The notes under the pieces: model-generated
The model's input: the letters and a program-made list of their open reading frames with translations, nothing else
Databases searched by the model: none
Told to the model about the DNA's origin: nothing
From: Epiperipatus broadwayi
Lineage: Eukaryota; Onychophora; Udeonychophora; Euonychophora; Peripatidae
DNA: 64,000 nucleotides
Assembly: GCA_028023455.1 (NCBI GenBank)
Contig: JAQFVV010000943.1
Coordinates: forward strand, 62,001 to 126,000
Reading direction: 5' to 3'
Position numbers and translations under genes: made by a program
Part shown: piece after piece, positions 1-9,479 of the stretch
Layout of the letters: each line of letters opens with the position of its first letter
How positions within the stretch are numbered: position 1 is the first letter of the stretch

Positions 1-1180
1 TTGGAGTTTGGATACCTTCTATCACCATTTGAGTTTTTTACTTTATACTTTATTTTGTTTTCAATCAAAACTTTAAAATTATTTGATTTTCTTTGTATAA
101 TATTTATAAACTTATTTTGTAATTGTCATAATTTTAATTTACTTTTAAATGTTTGTGTCCTTTCAAATTATTCATGTATCTATATTAATTTTTTTTTTAA
201 AAAAATATTATTAACTGCATTCTTACCCATAAACACTATTTTAAACTAAGATTTCGATCACATTTTAATTAATTTTTCGCTATACTATTTTTCTATTATA
301 GAAATCTACTTTTAAGAGGCCACTAACAACATTAATAAAAAAAAAAACAATATATGGTTAAACATGCAGTGCTCTTCTGGTTTGCAGTAATTTGCAGATA
401 GGAAGTCTCTGGAGTTAAAGATGTGTTGACTATCGAAGCCTTATTCTGTCATGGTTCTCCAACTTTCTATATATACTTGATCAATAACTCATTCCATTAT
501 TTTTTTATACCATAGTAAATGTGGATGATTTCTTTTGACTATGTTTTCACAAAATATATATAGTGAATTCTTTATGATAATCTATTAATAAATACATTCC
601 GTAATGCCAATGTTGGAATTTAATGGTTCTCATTATTATCAGAAAATATTTCATTTCTATCTCATGCATATGTTATGAAAATATTTCCAGGGCATACTGC
701 TACCTGTACCTTTTTGAATTAGATGTTTTGAAATGTGAACTCTAAACGTTTATTTCATAGAGGGTGTAGATGAAAATTTATTAGTGTTTGAAGTAACTTA
801 ATATTTGATATTTTATAAAATATTTCTTCGAGTTTGTATACACAAAAATGTTAAAATTTATCATCTAATTTTTTTAATATATCGTTTTTTGCTGTCTTTG
901 CTTTTTTTATTTTTAAAAATCTTATTTAATTTTATTTTTGCTATTATGTTAACTACCCATTTTTTAAATGTATATATATATTACTCTTCTTTCTATATAT
1001 CTCTCATGTAAAAACATGACTATCACATTATTTCTTCAATGACTTTGTATTATTTACTTATTTATTTTTGTATTGAACCTCCTCCAGACTTGATATTCAT
1101 TTAGCAAACTATAACGCTATTGTTTTTATTATATAAATTTGTTATCACAATTTTTTTTATTCAATTCTTGCTGGTTCACA
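1..1180. other. AT-rich DNA without recognisable gene
   Basis: Two short open frames (82 and 68 residues) occur here, but they are rich in F, L, I, N and Y as expected from random AT-rich DNA and show no motif. I see no LTR end, inverted repeat or RNA gene. The stretch ends in a (TA)n run at about 1182-1205 that borders the first inverted repeat. Confidence 0.6.
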
Positions 1181-1287
1181 TTTATATATATATATATATA
1201 TATATTATATAAATAAAATGTCCATTAATTAGAACAATATTGTAATCATAATAAAAATAATAAATACAACAGTAATAAACTATTATA

Positions 1288-1352
1288 AATGGTCTTTCAA
1301 TCTGCAGAAGTATTCTTTCAGTTAATTGGTTAAACCTGAGTCAACTGCCATT
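1288..1352 (-). ncRNA. Degenerate hammerhead-like fold, unit 1 left arm
   Basis: Read on the minus strand: helix I is AATG+GCAG paired with CTGC+CATT, with a 12-nt bulge on the 3' side. Then comes a TTGAC-type core in place of CUGAUGA, helix II GGTT with a decayed partner (AACT), GAAA, and a minimal helix III (A-G with C-T) before the expected cleavage point. The architecture equals the better copies in units 2 and 3, but core positions 8 and 9 are changed, so activity is doubtful. Confidence 0.4.
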
Positions 1353-1474
1353 AAATTCAAAAAGCAAAGCTGAAGCAAACATCTTCAATTCAAATTCTAT
1401 GAATCCTGTATTTTAATGTTAGCAGCTTGTCTATTTATTAAATGCATTTTATTCTTATTTATAAAAATTGCCTC

Positions 1475-1738
1475 CTAAATTTTTCCATTATTATGGTTTC
1501 TCTCTTCATGAAAAATTTTCAAACTTTCAATATCAAATTTATATTTACATGTTTTTTCATAATCGAAAAAAACTGAAACCTTCATTAAATCACCATTATT
1601 CTTACTTTTTACAAACTTATATAACAATTCATGCTCCTTTAATATTTTTTCAATATTGCACCTGGATTCACTTATATAAAGTAAGAATAATGGTGATTTA
1701 ATGACTGCTTCAGTTTTTTTTTTATTATGAAAAAACAT
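1475..1738 (-). pseudogene. GIY-YIG endonuclease fragment (PLE)
   Basis: The translated fragment resembles the intact copies at 2.3-3.4 kb and 12.1-13.6 kb. A stretch YISESRCNIEKILKEHELLY corresponds to YIGESKCTFEKRIKEHMLLY, so the glycine of YIG is replaced by serine. A later segment with CKYKFDIESLKIFHEERNHN matches the C-terminal half of the domain. The first tyrosine motif (GIY) and the N-terminal linker are missing. PLE GIY-YIG domains nick target DNA at the C-terminal end of the polyprotein; this fragment is unlikely to be active. It lies mostly in the left arm of inverted repeat 1 and extends into the spacer. Confidence 0.6.
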
Positions 1739-1940
1739 GTAGATATAAATTTAAATTTGATATTGAAAGTGTGAAAATTCTTCATGAAGAGAGAAACCAT
1801 AATAATGGAAAAATTTAGGAGGCAATTTTTATAAATAAGAATAAAATGCATTTAATAAATAGACAAGCTGCTAACATTAAAATACAGGATTCATAGAATT
1901 TGAATTAAAGATGTTTCCTTCAGCTTTGCTTTTTGAATTT

Positions 1941-2005
1941 AATGGCAGTTGACTTAGGTTTAACCAATTAACCGAAAGAATACTTCTGCAGATTGAAAGA
2001 CCATT
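1941..2005 (+). ncRNA. Degenerate hammerhead-like fold, unit 1 right arm
   Basis: Helix I 5' strand AATGGCAG (1941-1948) pairs with CTGC (1986-1989) and CATT (2002-2005) around a bulge. Helix II GGTT (1957-1960) pairs with AACC (1970-1973), directly followed by GAAA (1974-1977). Helix III is minimal: A-G closing on C-T around AATA. The catalytic box reads TTGACTTA rather than CUGAUGA, so the fold is retained while the core has decayed. Confidence 0.45.
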
Positions 2006-2047
2006 TATAATAGTTTATTACCATTATAGTTATTCATTTTGTTATGA

Positions 2048-2115
2048 ATATATATATATATATATATATATAATATACAAATCAATATATATATCAAAAT
2101 ACATATATATATATT

Positions 2116-2145
<30 letters not shown>
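2048..2145. repeat. (TA)n-rich microsatellite between inverted units 1 and 2
   Basis: Near-continuous TA dinucleotides with short interruptions, including a duplicated 'caaatcaatatatatatcaa' motif. It joins the outer ends of inverted repeats 1 and 2. Confidence 0.85.
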
Positions 2146-2153
<8 letters not shown>

Positions 2154-2194
2154 CAAATCAATATATATATCAAAATACAGTACAATTTATATAA

Positions 2195-2256
2195 ATTATA
2201 TTCTTTTAGAAGTACTTTTGACTATACACTTTGTAGTCTTTATCAACTATATAACG
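2195..2256 (-). ncRNA. Hammerhead-like ribozyme, unit 2 left arm
   Basis: Minus strand: helix I GTTATA+TAG with CTA+TATAA(T), core TTGATAA, helix II GACTA/TAGTC (5 bp). The helix III tetranucleotide AGTACT can self-pair. In this copy the nucleotide after helix II is mutated (CAAAA instead of CGAAA), which removes the invariant G of GAAA and probably inactivates it. The other three copies of this class keep GAAA. Confidence 0.55.
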
Positions 2257-2303
2257 TTGAATAATCAAAACGAGACAACCCTTAACAATACCCATAGTTC
2301 AAT

Positions 2304-2882
2304 TCAGATTTCCCACAATTCTGTTATCTTAACATTTGATGACTGGCAATTCATTAACATTTGACGATTTCTTGAAATCAACATAGCCTCTTTTATTTTA
2401 CGTTTATTATGACAATGTTCAATTTGAATAATTTTCATATTTTTATAATCAAATTTAAATCCATATTGACAAGATTTATTATGATCAAATATAACAGATG
2501 ATGAAGGTTTATTTACATCTGTTCCATATTGATTCTCTTTTTGAATTCTATTATATAAAAGCATATGTTCTTTTATTCTCTTCTCAAATGTACACTTAGA
2601 TTCACCAATGTATTGTACGCCGCATCCACATATCAATCTATATATAATAGAATTTTGATTAAACTTTGAATTTTGAATTTTAGAATTATTAAGCAATCTA
2701 TTTATGTTATTTGTAGAGAAAAAAGCAATATGACACAAACCATTATAAATTTTCCTAATAAACTTGACCTGCTCATCTGATATAAATGGCATTGAAATCC
2801 ATTTCATTTTGATATTTTTATTTTTAATTTTATTATAGTGTTGATTTCTTTTAAATCCTTTAATAATATTAGAAATCAACAC
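2304..2882 (-). CDS. GIY-YIG endonuclease domain of a Penelope-like element
   Basis: This is a 192-residue open frame; the first few residues come from the opposite arm of the palindrome, so the true copy is truncated at its 5' end. Residues about 30-70 are the PLE linker (ISMPFISDEQVKFIRKI). The nuclease follows: IIYRLICGCGVQYIGES holds the GIY-like tyrosine and the YIG motif, then KRIKEHM with the conserved arginine and histidine, and near the C-terminus KIKEAMLI with the expected catalytic glutamate. Family knowledge: PLE GIY-YIG domains cut target DNA for priming. No RT motif precedes it. The frame is intact and nearly identical to three others in the window. A 5'-truncated retroelement 3' end is the simplest reading; an EN-only unit is the alternative. 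Confidence 0.75.
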   Translation of the reverse strand: MLISNIIKGFKRNQHYNKIKNKNIKMKWISMPFISDEQVKFIRKIYNGLCHIAFFSTNNINRLLNNSKIQNSKFNQNSIIYRLICGCGVQYIGESKCTFEKRIKEHMLLYNRIQKENQYGTDVNKPSSSVIFDHNKSCQYGFKFDYKNMKIIQIEHCHNKRKIKEAMLISRNRQMLMNCQSSNVKITELWEI

Positions 2883-3416
2883 TATAATAAAATTAAAAAT
2901 AAAAATATCAAAATGAAATGGATTTCAATGCCATTTATATCAGATGAGCAGGTCAAGTTTATTAGGAAAATTTATAATGGTTTGTGTCATATTGCTTTTT
3001 TCTCTACAAATAACATAAATAGATTGCTTAATAATTCTAAAATTCAAAATTCAAAGTTTAATCAAAATTCTATTATATATAGATTGATATGTGGATGCGG
3101 CATACAATACATTGGTGAATCTAAGTGTACATTTGAGAAGAGAATAAAAGAACATATGCTTTTATATAATAGAATTCAAAAAGAGAATCAATATGGAACA
3201 GATGTAAATAAACCTTCATCATCTGTTATATTTGATCATAATAAATCTTGTCAATATGGATTTAAATTTGATTATAAAAATATGAAAATTATTCAAATTG
3301 AACGTTGTCATAATAAACGTAAAATAAAAGAGGCTATGTTGATTTCAAGAAATCGTCAAATGTTAATGAATCGCCAGTCATCAAATGTTAAGATAACAGA
3401 ATTGTGGGAAATCTGA
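2838..3416 (+). CDS. GIY-YIG endonuclease domain of a Penelope-like element
   Basis: Mirror copy of the 2304-2882 frame, also 192 residues and uninterrupted. The motif block CGIQYIGES and the downstream RIKEHM and KIKEAMLI segments are present. The stop is followed after about 48 bp by the hammerhead-like fold. Its first residues lie in the left arm and spacer, so the displayed start is accidental; homology to the other copies begins at about residue 12 (NQHYNKIKN). No upstream RT. It differs from its partner at a few residues (I for V in the CGxQ segment, R for H, R for C), consistent with independent point mutation after duplication. Confidence 0.75.
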   Translation: MLISFKSFNNIRNQHYNKIKNKNIKMKWISMPFISDEQVKFIRKIYNGLCHIAFFSTNNINRLLNNSKIQNSKFNQNSIIYRLICGCGIQYIGESKCTFEKRIKEHMLLYNRIQKENQYGTDVNKPSSSVIFDHNKSCQYGFKFDYKNMKIIQIERCHNKRKIKEAMLISRNRQMLMNRQSSNVKITELWEI

Positions 3417-3463
3417 ATTGAACTATGGGTATTGTTAAGGGTTGTCTCGTTTTGATTATTCAA

Positions 3464-3525
3464 CGTTATATAGTTGATAAAGACTACAAAGTGTATAGTC
3501 GAAAGTACTTCTAAAAGAATATAAT
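3464..3525 (+). ncRNA. Hammerhead-like ribozyme with U3/A8 core, unit 2 right arm
   Basis: Helix I: GTTATA+TAG (3465-3473) pairs with CTA (3511-3513) and TATAA (3520-3524), leaving a 6-nt AAAGAA bulge. Core box TTGATAA (3474-3480). Helix II: GACTA (3482-3486) pairs with TAGTC (3496-3500), then GAAA (3501-3504). Helix III is two pairs (A-U, G-C) around UA, ending in CUU as the predicted cleavage triplet. Compared with canonical CUGAUGA, C3 is U and G8 is A. Because C3 and G8 pair in the hammerhead structure, the double change could keep a pair. Short helix III type I hammerheads are known from PLEs. Activity is untested. Confidence 0.6.
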
Positions 3526-3635
3526 TTATATAAATTATACTGTATTTTGATATATATATATATATATTGATTTGTATATTACATATATTGTGAAACGAAT
3601 ACAGATATCAAACTTTATTTATTATATATATATAT

Positions 3636-5243
3636 TGTACCAATATTGAAATTGGCACATATTAATTTATCTAAAAAAAATATTAAAATAATCTTATGTA
3701 AAAGAAAAAACGTAAAATTAAATGTTGAAGAGTTTATTACAGTTTGTTTTCAAAAAAGATAAGAATCAAATAGTTTTCTATTGTTAGTTTTTGAAATAAA
3801 AGCTACAATTAATTAATCAGAAGGGGAGAGGGGTGTTTCATTAGAAAAAGTCAAACTAAAAGTTTTATAAAAGGAAGTAAACAGTTTTTCTTATTAGTAT
3901 TCGTAAAATATAAATAATTTAAAGTTTACAAAATACAAATCTTTTTCCATTCGAATTAAAGAAAAAGTAATCTTAAAACTAGTTATATATGCACGTATAT
4001 ATGTGTGATTGTAAATAAATAAATAATGTATGCGTAATAAATATTAAAATGAAATAAAATAAGATTATCATTAAAAAACACAGCAATGGCTATTAATTAA
4101 AAATATAAAACAACATGTCTGCATGGCTATTACTAATTAAACAATCTTCCAAAACACGTCAAAGGATTATCAATGGAATTTCGACAATAGATATTGCCGG
4201 AGGATATTGAAAAGAAAAACACTTCACAGGTATAAATAGTAAAATTTTATCGAATAATCAGTTCAGTTCACAAATCAATTGAGTCAGTTAAGTTCATTGA
4301 GGACAATCAGTTAAGTTAATTGTATCCAGAAACCAGTGCTGAGTGGCTTTTGGGAACACGCATTTCTCCACAGCCTGATGTCCAATGAAAACAGCAAGAT
4401 CTCTCCATGAAATAATGTCAGCGTAACAACTTGGAAATCTCCAGCAATATCTAATTGTCTCCAATAATAATAACCATGAAGAATAATGAAACTCATCAAG
4501 GAAACTCCCCAGCCGGCTGGAAATATTCTCACTGAAAGCAGCAACCAAAGAAAACAAAATTCTACGTCTACATTCAAAATTCTAGGTAATAATATTTCAT
4601 ATTCTTATTTCTATAATAGCCATTGCATCACATTAATTTGTAAAGCCTCCAGAGACAAGTAATTTGAACTCTATAATCATGCATAAAATGATCTATTGAT
4701 GTGCGTGTTTGTGAATGCTATATGATTTTATAAATATCAAACATTATTTATGCTTTTCATAAGATATATATTATAGTGTGTTAATTTAAAATATGCGTGT
4801 ATTAGATTTATAAAATGTTTAAAATTAGTAAATGTTAGTTAATAAATTGTCTTTAAAATTAAAGTTTATTTGTCAGTCAATTCTTTTTATCAATTCTTTT
4901 ACCAATCTCTCTTACAATTCTTTTCACCACTAATTATGTATAATCTGTTAGTGATTACCAACAACTGAGCTAGTTGTGGATACTTAGGCATTGAGTTAGT
5001 GGCCATTGCTCAAAGTGCATTGTTTATTCTTTTCAGAATAAATAGCTGGCACTCATGTCTACACAAAACAAAAAAGTGCTTTGAACTCTGGTGTTGAACT
5101 CAACAGTTGAGAAGTTATGTCCTGGAAATGTAATGCTAGTTATATATTTTATAGCTATCATTTGGGCATACATACTTTCCGAGTATATTTTTCTCTGCCT
5201 AAAAGACCGGTGTTTTGAATGACATATATTTGAACCCGGTACA
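3636..5243 (+). mobile_element. LTR copy A (about 1.6 kb) of a gag-bearing LTR element
   Basis: It begins TGTACC and ends GGTACA (TG...CA form) and matches a second copy at 22658-24413 along most of its length, with small indels. A TATA-like box TATAAATA lies at 4231-4238, at the equivalent place in both copies. The first 20 bp form a small hairpin (CCAAT/ATTGG). Internal sequence with a gag-like frame follows to the right on the plus strand, making this the 5' LTR. I see no partner 3' LTR downstream, so the element is truncated. Short open frames inside it (for example 4294-4577 and 5033-5257, minus) look accidental. Confidence 0.7.
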
Positions 5244-5617
5244 AATGACGTGACCAATGTGGGCTGAACCTGTAATAAATGACAGTTAATTAATACTTTG
5301 TTTCTTGTTTTTTTTAAAAAAAAATTTATACAAAAGCTAAATTACGTTTGTAAAAGTGTTTTAATTTAAAAAAAAGAATTGACCGAAAATTTTTTCTTTA
5401 AATGAAAAGAGATTTATGCTATTTAAAATAAATCATTATCTTAAATCAGAGACAGTTAGATGATTGGGCAGAATTAAAGCATTAAGATCAGGTAGAGAAA
5501 AGGACAAAGGGGTTGGAGTCAGTGTGGGTTTCCATTTTAGTAAGAAATAAATAAATAGGTCATATATTAAATTTAGTGAAATAAAATTTTGTTTTAAAAA
5601 TGGAAAAATAGAAAGAA

Positions 5618-6136
5618 ATGTCTGAGATGCAGAAGATGGTGAAAATGATGATGAATATGATGCAAGAGTTTCAAGAAGAATTTTGTCAGAAATTTGAGCA
5701 AAGTCAGCAAGAATTCAAAGCAGAAATATGAGAAATCAAACAAAGTCAGCAAGACCTCAAAAAAGAATTGTGTCAGTAATTCAAACAAAGCCAGTTAGAA
5801 CTCAAAGCAGAATTGAAGGAAGAAATTAGTCAGGTTAAAAGAGAAATTAAGGAACTCAGAGCAGAAGTAAGAGAAATAAGATGTGAAATTACAGGAAATG
5901 TAGAAAAAAATCAAGAGATCGTAGAAGTAGATTTTGTCAAAGAAAATAAGGAAGTGGAGGTCATGAAAGTGATAGTAAAGTCAGATAGTAATAAATATAG
6001 TAGTTTGGAAATAGAAATTAAATTAGAATCAGATAGCATTGCTACAGAGAAAGTAGAAATAAATGTAGATCAAGAAATAAAAGAGAGACATAAGTTCAAG
6101 GTAAAAGATAGCATAGAAGTTTTTACAAAAAATTAA
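5618..6136 (+). pseudogene. Gag-like coiled-coil protein remnant
   Basis: One frame runs from an ATG at 5618 to a stop at 6136 and is interrupted by two in-frame stops, TGA at 5729-5731 and TAA at 5777-5779. Both are explicable as C-to-T changes. The product is highly charged and heptad-like: FEQSQQEFKAEI, then a KEEISQVKREIKELRAEVRE coiled coil, then an acidic/lysine-rich tail. Its position downstream of LTR copy A and its likeness in style to the coiled-coil gag regions at 19-20 kb and 37-37.8 kb suggest a gypsy-type gag. I recognise no zinc knuckle or protease. Confidence 0.5.
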
Positions 6137-7262
6137 AAAGGTTAATGTAAAAGTTTGTGTTTGTTTTAAATGGAGATTTAAAACAAAGAGAAAGCGTAAG
6201 AAAAAATATTCACGGTTAGGAAAAATATGGAGATCTGTGAAGCTTAAAGGTTTTCTAATTTATAAGGCAGAAAATAAAACAAAACGAGAAAAAGCAATAA
6301 ATTTTAATCGAGGGAGAGTTAGTAGAAAGAAAGAAGGAACCACCTGACATAATTTAAAAGTTAGTAAACAGGCAGAATAGTAAAAGAAATAAACAAAAAA
6401 GGACCGGAAATGCACAATGAGCTTGAATATGATAATTCTAATGTCAATAATTTGATAAATTTAAATCTGAAACTTCTATTTAAAACTTAAGACAATAAAT
6501 TTAAAAATAAATGAATAATAATAAATGAAATGTTTGAAAGTAATAATAATAATGGAGGCTTCATAAAATAAAAGATTTTTTCCCCGCCCACATATTAATT
6601 AAGGAAATGCTCGTAAATAAATTGTTCAAATAAATAAAAAATCAACAAAATCAAGTTAAATAAATAAGTACAATGCGTCTGTAGAAAGTAAATAAAATAT
6701 TCATAGTAAAATAAAGTAAGTTGTTTTTGAATAAACGCAAGTTAATAAAGAAAGTAAAAAAATGATTTAAGGTTTAATGTAATCAAGTCAAATAAAATAA
6801 ATAAAAGTATTTGTATAATAATGGATCATAATATAATAAAAATAGTTTTTCTGAATATACGCACGTAAATAAAGAAGTTAAAGTAATGGTTTTAAATATA
6901 TATATATAATATCATAATATAAATAAATTTGTAAACTAATGTCCATGATAGATTAGAATAATAGTGTAATATAAATAAATGTGTAAGATATTGGTCATAT
7001 GAATTAAATATAATATGGTAAGGTTAGTAAAATATAAAGTCAATCTAAGTTATATTAGGAGTGTATTAGGGTTTGAAATTAAGGGATGAGGGTAGTGTGA
7101 AATAAGTTTAGTTAAGGATAAGTTTAAAGCTGTTGATTGGATAAATTTTAGTACCCATAACGGATTGACAGGGATCATTCCTCTTTTAAAATGCACACTG
7201 GGGACAATCCAGCATAAGCCACAAGTTACTTTTTCAGGGGAGAATCCCCATATCTTGTACCT
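6137..7262. other. AT-rich probable internal region of the LTR element
   Basis: A-rich on the plus strand with many 'aaataaata' motifs and no frame with recognisable motifs. Near 7060-7110 a 'gggtttgaa...gatgagggtag' segment resembles the 3' part of the solo LTR near 53.25 kb. I see no PR, RT or IN motifs. Confidence 0.4.
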
Positions 7263-7456
7263 CATTTTCCAAAGCATAAGTCGGAGATGGACAGTTGAAA
7301 ATTCCTGCCATTCTCAGTGACCTCTTCTTAGTCAAAGTCCGATCAAGAGAATCAGCAATCATTTTCCAAAGCATAAGTCGCAAATGGACAGTTGAAAATT
7401 CCTGCCATTCGCAATGACCTTTTCTTAGTCAAAGTCCAATCAAGAGAATCGACAAC
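7263..7456. repeat. Two tandem 97-bp repeats
   Basis: The segment starting 'cattttccaaagcataagtc' at 7263 recurs at 7360 with only a few substitutions, ending in 'atcaagagaatc' in both. The upstream 'gggaatccccat' stretch at about 7240 is not repeated. No coding frame spans it convincingly. Confidence 0.8.
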
Positions 7457-7639
7457 CGAAACTTCATTTATAAAAGATCCATGTGCCACAAAATTAGTTT
7501 GTCCTCATGGTCACTATCCAGGACTCAGAACACTATTAATATGATTTATTTTTCTTTCAGATGTGACATATCTAAAAAATTAATTGCTCTATTTAAAAGA
7601 GTTTTGGCTATGGAAACTATCTGAGTTGAGTGATGATGA

Positions 7640-7890
7640 GAATGAAAATGTAAAGATCTATCTGTGTGTGTATTATTTCTGTAAATCGAAAAAGGTAAAC
7701 TATTTGGTGTTCTGGTGACTAGAACCCAATAAATGGGACTTTTCCATCAGACTCTGTCTCCATTGTAAATTTAATATGAGGATGAATATTATTTAAACAT
7801 AAAAAAAAATCATCTAATTTATTTTTTTTTGTTTCCATATGACGAAAGTGTCATCTATGTATCTGAGCCAAATGAGAGGTTTTTACAATC
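7640..7890 (-). pseudogene. PLE reverse transcriptase fragment
   Basis: On the minus strand, in shifted frames, RYIDDTFVIWKQ (RT motif C, YIDD form) is followed by a segment ending HTDRSL, the usual PLE region between RT motif C and the thumb (FxxxIHPHIKFTMETE, then VPFI). At least one frameshift and several replacements are needed, so it is dead. A GIY-YIG remnant follows immediately to the right but on the opposite strand, showing inversion within or between PLE copies. Confidence 0.6.
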
Positions 7891-7924
7891 ATCAAAATGG
7901 AGAAAATAGGAAACAAATAGATAA

Positions 7925-8400
7925 TAAATCAGCTATTAGTATTTGTGTTCCATATATAAAAGGAACTACAGACAGTATTGGAAATGCTATAATATAAGTA
8001 CAGCCTTTTCTACTCATCAAAAGATCAGAAATACAATAACCAAGCCTAAAGATTCAATCCCTCTTAAATCTCATGGTGTTTATCAAATCTCATGTGAAAA
8101 TAGTAAAGCTTCTTACATACATATGAGTAATCATCACATCAGTGTTAGAAGAGATGAGCATGCTAATGCAGTTAAACAACACTCATCATAATCAGCATTC
8201 TCACTCCATACTATAGACTCAGGTCATAAAATTGATTCTTCTAGTACTAAGATCATATCCCATTGTGATAATCTCTACAAGTGTAAAATTCGAGAAGTCA
8301 GTGAGATACTTAAAAGGCCAGATTGTATCAATGAGCGAGATGATACATGCAAACATCCTACTATTTGGAAAGATTTTTTTAAAAAAACATTCTTAATTTA
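7925..8400 (+). pseudogene. PLE GIY-YIG endonuclease fragment
   Basis: VPYIKGTTDSIGNAI (PLE linker, about 7949-7993) shifts frame into KIRNTITKPKDSIPLKSHGVYQISCENSK. There the GVY motif and the spaced cysteine typical of PLE nucleases are visible; the YIG motif has decayed to YIHMS. After a stop the frame continues with a segment containing EVSEILKRPDCINERDD, the conserved C-terminal block with its glutamate. One frameshift and one stop make it a pseudogene. It belongs to a different PLE lineage from the 2-3 kb copies. Confidence 0.6.
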
Positions 8401-8587
8401 ACATTTTTACTATGGGTGGAACCTTACCATTTTTTTAAATCAGTGATTGTAGTGCCTCTACAACCATCTTTCTACCTTTTATCACCTAGTAGATGATTTG
8501 CGTGATCAAGTCAAAATGTTGGTATATCTATATTTAAATATTTTTAACATGGATGAACCCACAAAATGTCTTTATATATACATATAT
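8401..8587. other. Unassigned AT-rich sequence
   Basis: It probably contains the 3' tail of the PLE fragment. No motif or repeat was recognised. It ends in a TA-rich stretch that borders the next inverted repeat. Confidence 0.4.
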
Positions 8588-8678
8588 GATCATTAGATGG
8601 AGCTTACCAGTAGCTTTAAACAAGCTATGTTTTTATAAGCGCCGAAAGAGATAGAATTCAAAATCTTTATCGTTTTTT

Positions 8679-8735
8679 CCCACCTCCAGACCAGTTGATT
8701 TTGAGCTTATTGGCTCATGTCAGTAGAGGGCTGGG
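8679..8735 (-). ncRNA. Hammerhead ribozyme remnant
   Basis: Minus strand: helix I CCC and CTCTA pair with TGGAG and GGG around an internal loop. The core reads CTGA-ca-TGA (a 2-nt insertion in CUGAUGA). Helix II is GAGC with GCTC, and the GAAA position has decayed to AAAA. The GTC cleavage triplet is at 8691-8689. Its sister at 9180-9235 keeps GAAAC and GTC, so comparison of the two supports a common functional ancestor. Confidence 0.55.
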
Positions 8736-9179
8736 ATACTAGAAACTAGATCTAAATTACTACTCTAAACTCAGCACTTATCAAACACATTTCTATCAAT
8801 TTGAAAGCATGAATTTATTAGACACATGAATGTTTTCAAACTGAACCTAACAAACTAGATAGCTATATGGGTCTAAATTCAGTTCAGTTGCACCATATAG
8901 TAAAAGCCTCTGCAATATATAGCATTGCAAAAAACCTTCAAAGATACACTTACAATAATTAAAACAGGTTATAAATACTGTATCTTGCTTTTTTGCTTGC
9001 ATTTAAGATCACTAGATGAAGCTTACCAGTAGCTCTAAACAAGGTTTGTTTTTATAAGCACCAAAAGAATGAGTTTGAAAACATTTATGTGTCTGATAAA
9101 TTCATGCTTTTAATTTGATAGAAACATGTTTGATAATAGCTGATTTTTGAGTTAGTAATTTAGATCTAGTGTCTAGTAT

Positions 9180-9235
9180 CCCAGCCTTCCACTGTTGTGA
9201 GCCAATAAGCTTGAAACCAGCTAGTCTGGATATGG
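9180..9235 (+). ncRNA. Hammerhead ribozyme remnant
   Basis: Helix I CCC+TTCCA (9180-9191) pairs with TGGA (9227-9230) and GGG around an internal loop. The core CTGTTGTGA departs from CUGAUGA. Helix II GAGC/GCTT surrounds AATA-type loop bases, GAAAC is at 9213-9217 and GTC at 9224-9226. Same layout as the opposite-strand copy at 8679-8735. Confidence 0.55.
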
Positions 9236-9479
9236 GGAAAAACAATAAACATTTTGAATTCTATCGTTTTCAGTGCTTATAAAAACAAAGCCTGTTTAGA
9301 TCTACTGGTAAGCACCATCTAGTGATCATAAATCACAAGGTTAAAAACAAGTTACAAAATTTATAACTTGTTTTAATTATAATAAGTGTACCTTTGATGG
9401 TTTTTTGCATTGCTATATATTGCAGAGGCTTTTAGTATATGGTGAAACTGAACTGAATTTAGACCCATATAGCTATATT

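Larger units (their letters stand above)
1270..2022. repeat. Inverted-repeat unit 1, degraded PLE 3' ends head to head
   Basis: The arms are about 1270-1607 and 1679-2022, imperfect reverse complements separated by 71 bp. Each arm carries the end of a GIY-YIG frame facing outward, followed by a hammerhead-like fold. The 71-bp spacer continues the minus-strand frame, so the minus copy is the longer one and the plus copy is truncated nearer its 3' end. Both outer ends run into (TA)n (about 1182-1205 and 2048-2072). The arrangement equals units 2 and 3, but the sequence is a diverged relative of theirs. Inference: two 5'-truncated PLE copies joined in inverted orientation. Confidence 0.8.
2146..3580. 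repeat. Inverted-repeat unit 2, two GIY-YIG/hammerhead arms head to head
   Basis: The left arm (2146-2849) is the near-perfect reverse complement of the right arm (2871-3580), with a 21-bp spacer (2850-2870). Each arm reads outward: linker, GIY-YIG endonuclease, stop, about 45 bp, hammerhead-like fold, then TA-rich tail. The spacer is itself the next PLE sequence upstream of the left copy, so the two copies are truncated at slightly different points. The arms differ at several positions (for example V/I, H/R and C/R replacements in the protein and one ribozyme change), so they are not one molecule read twice. The right flank to about 3625 recurs reverse-complemented next to unit 3 at 11.89 kb, showing that the mobile unit extends beyond the ribozyme. 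Confidence 0.9.
8588..9478. repeat. Tandem-plus-inverted 420-bp unit with a hammerhead remnant in each half
   Basis: Call segment a 8588-8843 and b 8858-8985. The start of a recurs in direct orientation at 9008-9062, giving a period of 420 bp. From 9073 the sequence switches strand: a' (9073-9332) and b' (9340-9478) are reverse complements of a and b, in the order a' then b'. Each strand therefore reads as part of a tandem a-b-a array. Each a segment contains a hammerhead-like fold. Tandem units of a few hundred bases with type I hammerheads and short helix III are described for animal retrozymes and PLE ends. Both outer flanks are TA-rich. Confidence 0.75.

Noticed and set aside
2304-3416. 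GIY-YIG frames as phage-type homing endonucleases or bacterial UvrC-like genes
   Set aside because: The linker, the C-terminal block and nearby RT fragments with YVDD/YIDD match Penelope-like elements; the surroundings are clearly eukaryotic.
2146-3580. Palindrome as a sequencing or assembly hairpin artefact
   Set aside because: The arms differ by several substitutions and have different truncation points, and the pattern recurs at independent loci; long reads would still be needed to exclude it fully.
4294-4577. Two overlapping minus-strand frames of 87-88 residues
   Set aside because: They lie in an LTR and are not kept in the second LTR copy.
8588-9478. CRISPR-like or satellite array
   Set aside because: Only about two units, strand inversion within the array, and hammerhead features point to a retroelement end instead.
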